Assembly: GCA_031254155.1 (NCBI GenBank)
Contig: JAIRVA010000292.1
Span: forward strand, 1 to 7,113
Length of the DNA stretch: 7,113 nucleotides
Direction of reading: 5' to 3'
Origin: Propionibacteriaceae bacterium
GTDB lineage: Bacteria; Actinomycetota; Actinomycetes; Propionibacteriales; Propionibacteriaceae
Shown: in pieces, positions 5,823 to 7,113 of the stretch
Layout of the letters: every line of letters begins with the position of its first letter
How positions within the stretch are numbered: the stretch's first letter is position 1
Program-made: the position numbers and the translations under genes
The notes under the pieces: model-generated
The model's input: the letters and a program-made list of their open reading frames with translations, nothing else
What the model was told of the DNA's origin: nothing
Databases searched by the model: none

Positions 5823-5880
5823 CCGGGGGGTCAGTTCGGTCGGGATTTGCGGGGAAAAGGCGACACGGGTGACCCCACGG
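5823..5880. other. Inverted repeat between the aldolase and sigma factor genes
   Basis: GGGGTCA (5827-5833) pairs with TGACCCC (5870-5876), and beyond one mismatch CCG (5823-5825) pairs with CGG (5878-5880): 10 of 11 pairs around a 36-nt loop, with GTCG/CGAC (5839-5842 and 5861-5864) able to pair inside. It begins 9 nt after the aldolase stop. There is no T-tract after it, so a terminator role is possible but weak. The rest of the gap (5881-5980) has GTGA-N8-TCAC at 5926-5941 and the palindrome CCCGTACGGG at 5964-5973, which overlaps the sigma factor's ribosome binding site; I see no clear promoter there. Confidence 0.35.
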
Positions 5881-5980
5881 GAGAATTGCGCCGGTAACCT
5901 TTGTCCGGTCTGCCGGGAGTTGGTTGTGACAGGATGATCACCAGCGGGGCACACTGCAGGGTCCCCGTACGGGAGGCGAG

Positions 5981-6463
5981 ATGTCCGATACGACAGAGAT
6001 AGTTGAGCGGTACCAACAGATGGTGTACGCCATCTGCCTCACCCACACTGGTTGCCGCGGCGACGCCGAAGACGCTTTTCAAGAGGTGTTCTTGACGTAC
6101 CACCGGAAGCAGCCGGTGTGCCACGACGAGGAACACCGCAAGGCGTGGCTCATCAGGACCACCCTGATGGTCGCGCGGCGGCTGGCGACCAGTTCGTGGC
6201 GGACCCGCGTCGGACCGCTGCCGGAGGTAGCGGCCCCGGAGGCGTACCGGGTCGGGATCGAGGAGTTCGACGACCTCTTCCGGGCGCTCACGGCCCTGCC
6301 GGACGACTACCGGACGGTGATTCACCTGTTCTACTTCGAGGATCTGCCCATCGCGCAGATCGCGGCCCTCCTGGGCCAGGCGCCCGGGGCGGTCAAGACG
6401 AGGCTCTCGCGCGGGCGGACCATGCTCCGCGCGGCACTGGTGAAGGAGGACTGCCGTGTCTGA
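5981..6463 (+). CDS. ECF-type RNA polymerase sigma factor
   Basis: This 160-residue protein has the two-domain layout of extracytoplasmic-function sigma factors. Region 2, which binds core polymerase and the -10, spans about 8-68: YQQMVYAICLTHTGCRGDAE starts it, DAFQEVFLTYHRK (31-43) is the conserved 2.2 helix, and HRKAWLIRTTLMVARR follows. Region 4, for the -35, spans about 98-152 with ALTALPDDYRTVIHLFYFED (102-121), then PIAQIAALLGQAPGAVKTRL, the helix-turn-helix, and SRGRTMLR. There is no extra C-terminal domain. The ATG has GGGAGG 4 nt upstream, a slightly short spacing. The DEEHRKAWLIR stretch resembles sigma factors of Gram-positive gut bacteria that sit beside secreted beta-propeller proteins, as here. 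Its target promoters are unknown, and I see no good self-promoter upstream. Confidence 0.88.
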   Translation: MSDTTEIVERYQQMVYAICLTHTGCRGDAEDAFQEVFLTYHRKQPVCHDEEHRKAWLIRTTLMVARRLATSSWRTRVGPLPEVAAPEAYRVGIEEFDDLFRALTALPDDYRTVIHLFYFEDLPIAQIAALLGQAPGAVKTRLSRGRTMLRAALVKEDCRV

Positions 6464-7113
6464 CAAGGACGAACGTACTGATGAGTTAGTGGAGGCTTTT
6501 CACGGGTTGCGGGCGCAGATGCAACCCCCCGAGGCGCTGGTCGAGCGCCTGGCGGCCGCGTTGGCGGCGGAGTCCGCGGGGGTTGTCGAGGTCGACCCGC
6601 CCCTGCCGCTCGATCCCCGCGTACCGCGGCGTCCGCAAGACCCGCGGATCACGAAGCCGGCCGGTGCCCGCCGTCCCGGCCGTCCGCGGTCGTGGCTGAG
6701 GCCGGGGGCGGGGATCCTCTCCGGCGGGCTGGTGAGTGCGGCGCTGGCGGGCGTGATGGTGCTCGGGTCGCTCGGCGGCGGGACGGCCGGGCTGACCGGG
6801 CCCGCGGGTCCCGGGACGACGTGGGCGCCGCCGGTCGTTGTCAGCGGTCCGGATACGCCAGGGTTTGCCGCGGCCGGGGCGTCAGGCGAGACCACGACCG
6901 CGGCGGCGGGTGCGGGCGCGGCGGATTACAGCGCGGTGTACGCGGCGCTGCAGGCGTGGCAGGCGTCCCAGGTGATGTACGGCGGTGCCATAGCGGACAC
7001 CGCTAGCGGCGTGAACGCGGGTGTCCCCCAGCCTGCGACAGCGACGGCGATGGACGCCGGTGGCGCGTACTCGGTGACCAACGTCCAGGTCGCCGGGATC
7101 GACGAGGCGGACA
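6456..7113 (+). CDS. Membrane-anchored beta-propeller-family protein, probable sigma-factor partner (cut by window edge)
   Basis: The GTG at 6456 overlaps the sigma factor stop by 8 nt and has AAGGAGG (6443-6449) 6 nt upstream, so the two are translationally coupled. The frame is open for 219 codons to the window end. Residues 1-80 are cytoplasmic by the positive-inside rule, with a basic patch RRPGRPR (72-78); 84-109 is a single hydrophobic Gly/Ala-rich membrane segment; 110-160 is a low-complexity Gly/Ala/Thr/Pro linker; at 205-219 comes YSVTNVQVAGIDEAD, the entry signature of the secreted C-terminal beta-propeller family. By position it acts like an anti-sigma factor: an inner domain could hold the sigma factor and an outer propeller could sense something at the surface. 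No HxxxCxxC zinc anti-sigma motif is present. Family call rests on the last 15 residues plus context; the anti-sigma role is inference. Confidence 0.72.
   Translation, partial: MSDKDERTDELVEAFHGLRAQMQPPEALVERLAAALAAESAGVVEVDPPLPLDPRVPRRPQDPRITKPAGARRPGRPRSWLRPGAGILSGGLVSAALAGVMVLGSLGGGTAGLTGPAGPGTTWAPPVVVSGPDTPGFAAAGASGETTTAAAGAGAADYSAVYAALQAWQASQVMYGGAIADTASGVNAGVPQPATATAMDAGGAYSVTNVQVAGIDEAD

Noticed and set aside
5926..5941. CRP/GlxR-type site ahead of the sigma factor gene
   Set aside because: The GTGA and TCAC half-sites are 8 bp apart, not the 6 bp expected, and the flanking bases do not match.
5130..5954. Minus-strand open frame opposite the aldolase
   Set aside because: Ser/Ala/Arg/Thr-rich antisense frame with no recognisable motif, whereas the plus-strand frame has every class II aldolase motif.

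Overview
The window is high-GC DNA (roughly two-thirds G+C by eye). It has strong AAGGAGG-type ribosome binding sites, GTG starts, 4-8 nt gene overlaps and a probable leaderless regulator gene, and its ketose-bisphosphate aldolase reads like an actinobacterial one. I infer an actinomycete; the sequence alone does not fix the genus. The word GTAC is strikingly frequent (59 by hand count).

Region 1 (1-3805, minus strand) is a polyol-uptake and oxidation operon. In transcription order it holds a family 1 lipoprotein solute-binding protein (smoE-like), a 211-nt gap with a GNRA-capped hairpin and a degenerate 41-bp tandem repeat, two inner-membrane permeases that overlap by 4 nt (smoF- and smoG-like), and the first 35 codons of a mannitol dehydrogenase-family NAD-dependent polyol dehydrogenase cut by the window edge. 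No ATPase gene is present in the window. The 252-nt region ahead of smoE holds a plausible promoter, an imperfect palindrome just downstream of the predicted start of transcription, and a 14-bp direct repeat upstream of the -35.

Region 2 (3806-5814) has a LacI-family repressor (minus strand) and, divergently, a class II ketose-1,6-bisphosphate aldolase (plus strand). The simplest model is that the transporter imports mannitol, sorbitol or a related hexitol, the dehydrogenase oxidises it to a ketose, a kinase outside the window phosphorylates that, and the aldolase cleaves the bisphosphate. The repressor would control the operon and perhaps the aldolase.

Region 3 (5815-7113, plus strand) looks unrelated to sugar uptake. 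It holds a short ECF-type sigma factor overlapping by 8 nt with a membrane-anchored protein whose extracellular part begins to match the secreted beta-propeller family (the TNVQV-G-DEAD signature). This protein is positioned like an anti-sigma factor but shows no zinc anti-sigma motif; it runs off the right edge.

Most of this is a recognisable catabolic locus. The parts that ordinary annotation would miss are the structured smoE-smoF intergenic region, the repeats in front of smoE, the leaderless repressor start, and the sigma/beta-propeller pair.
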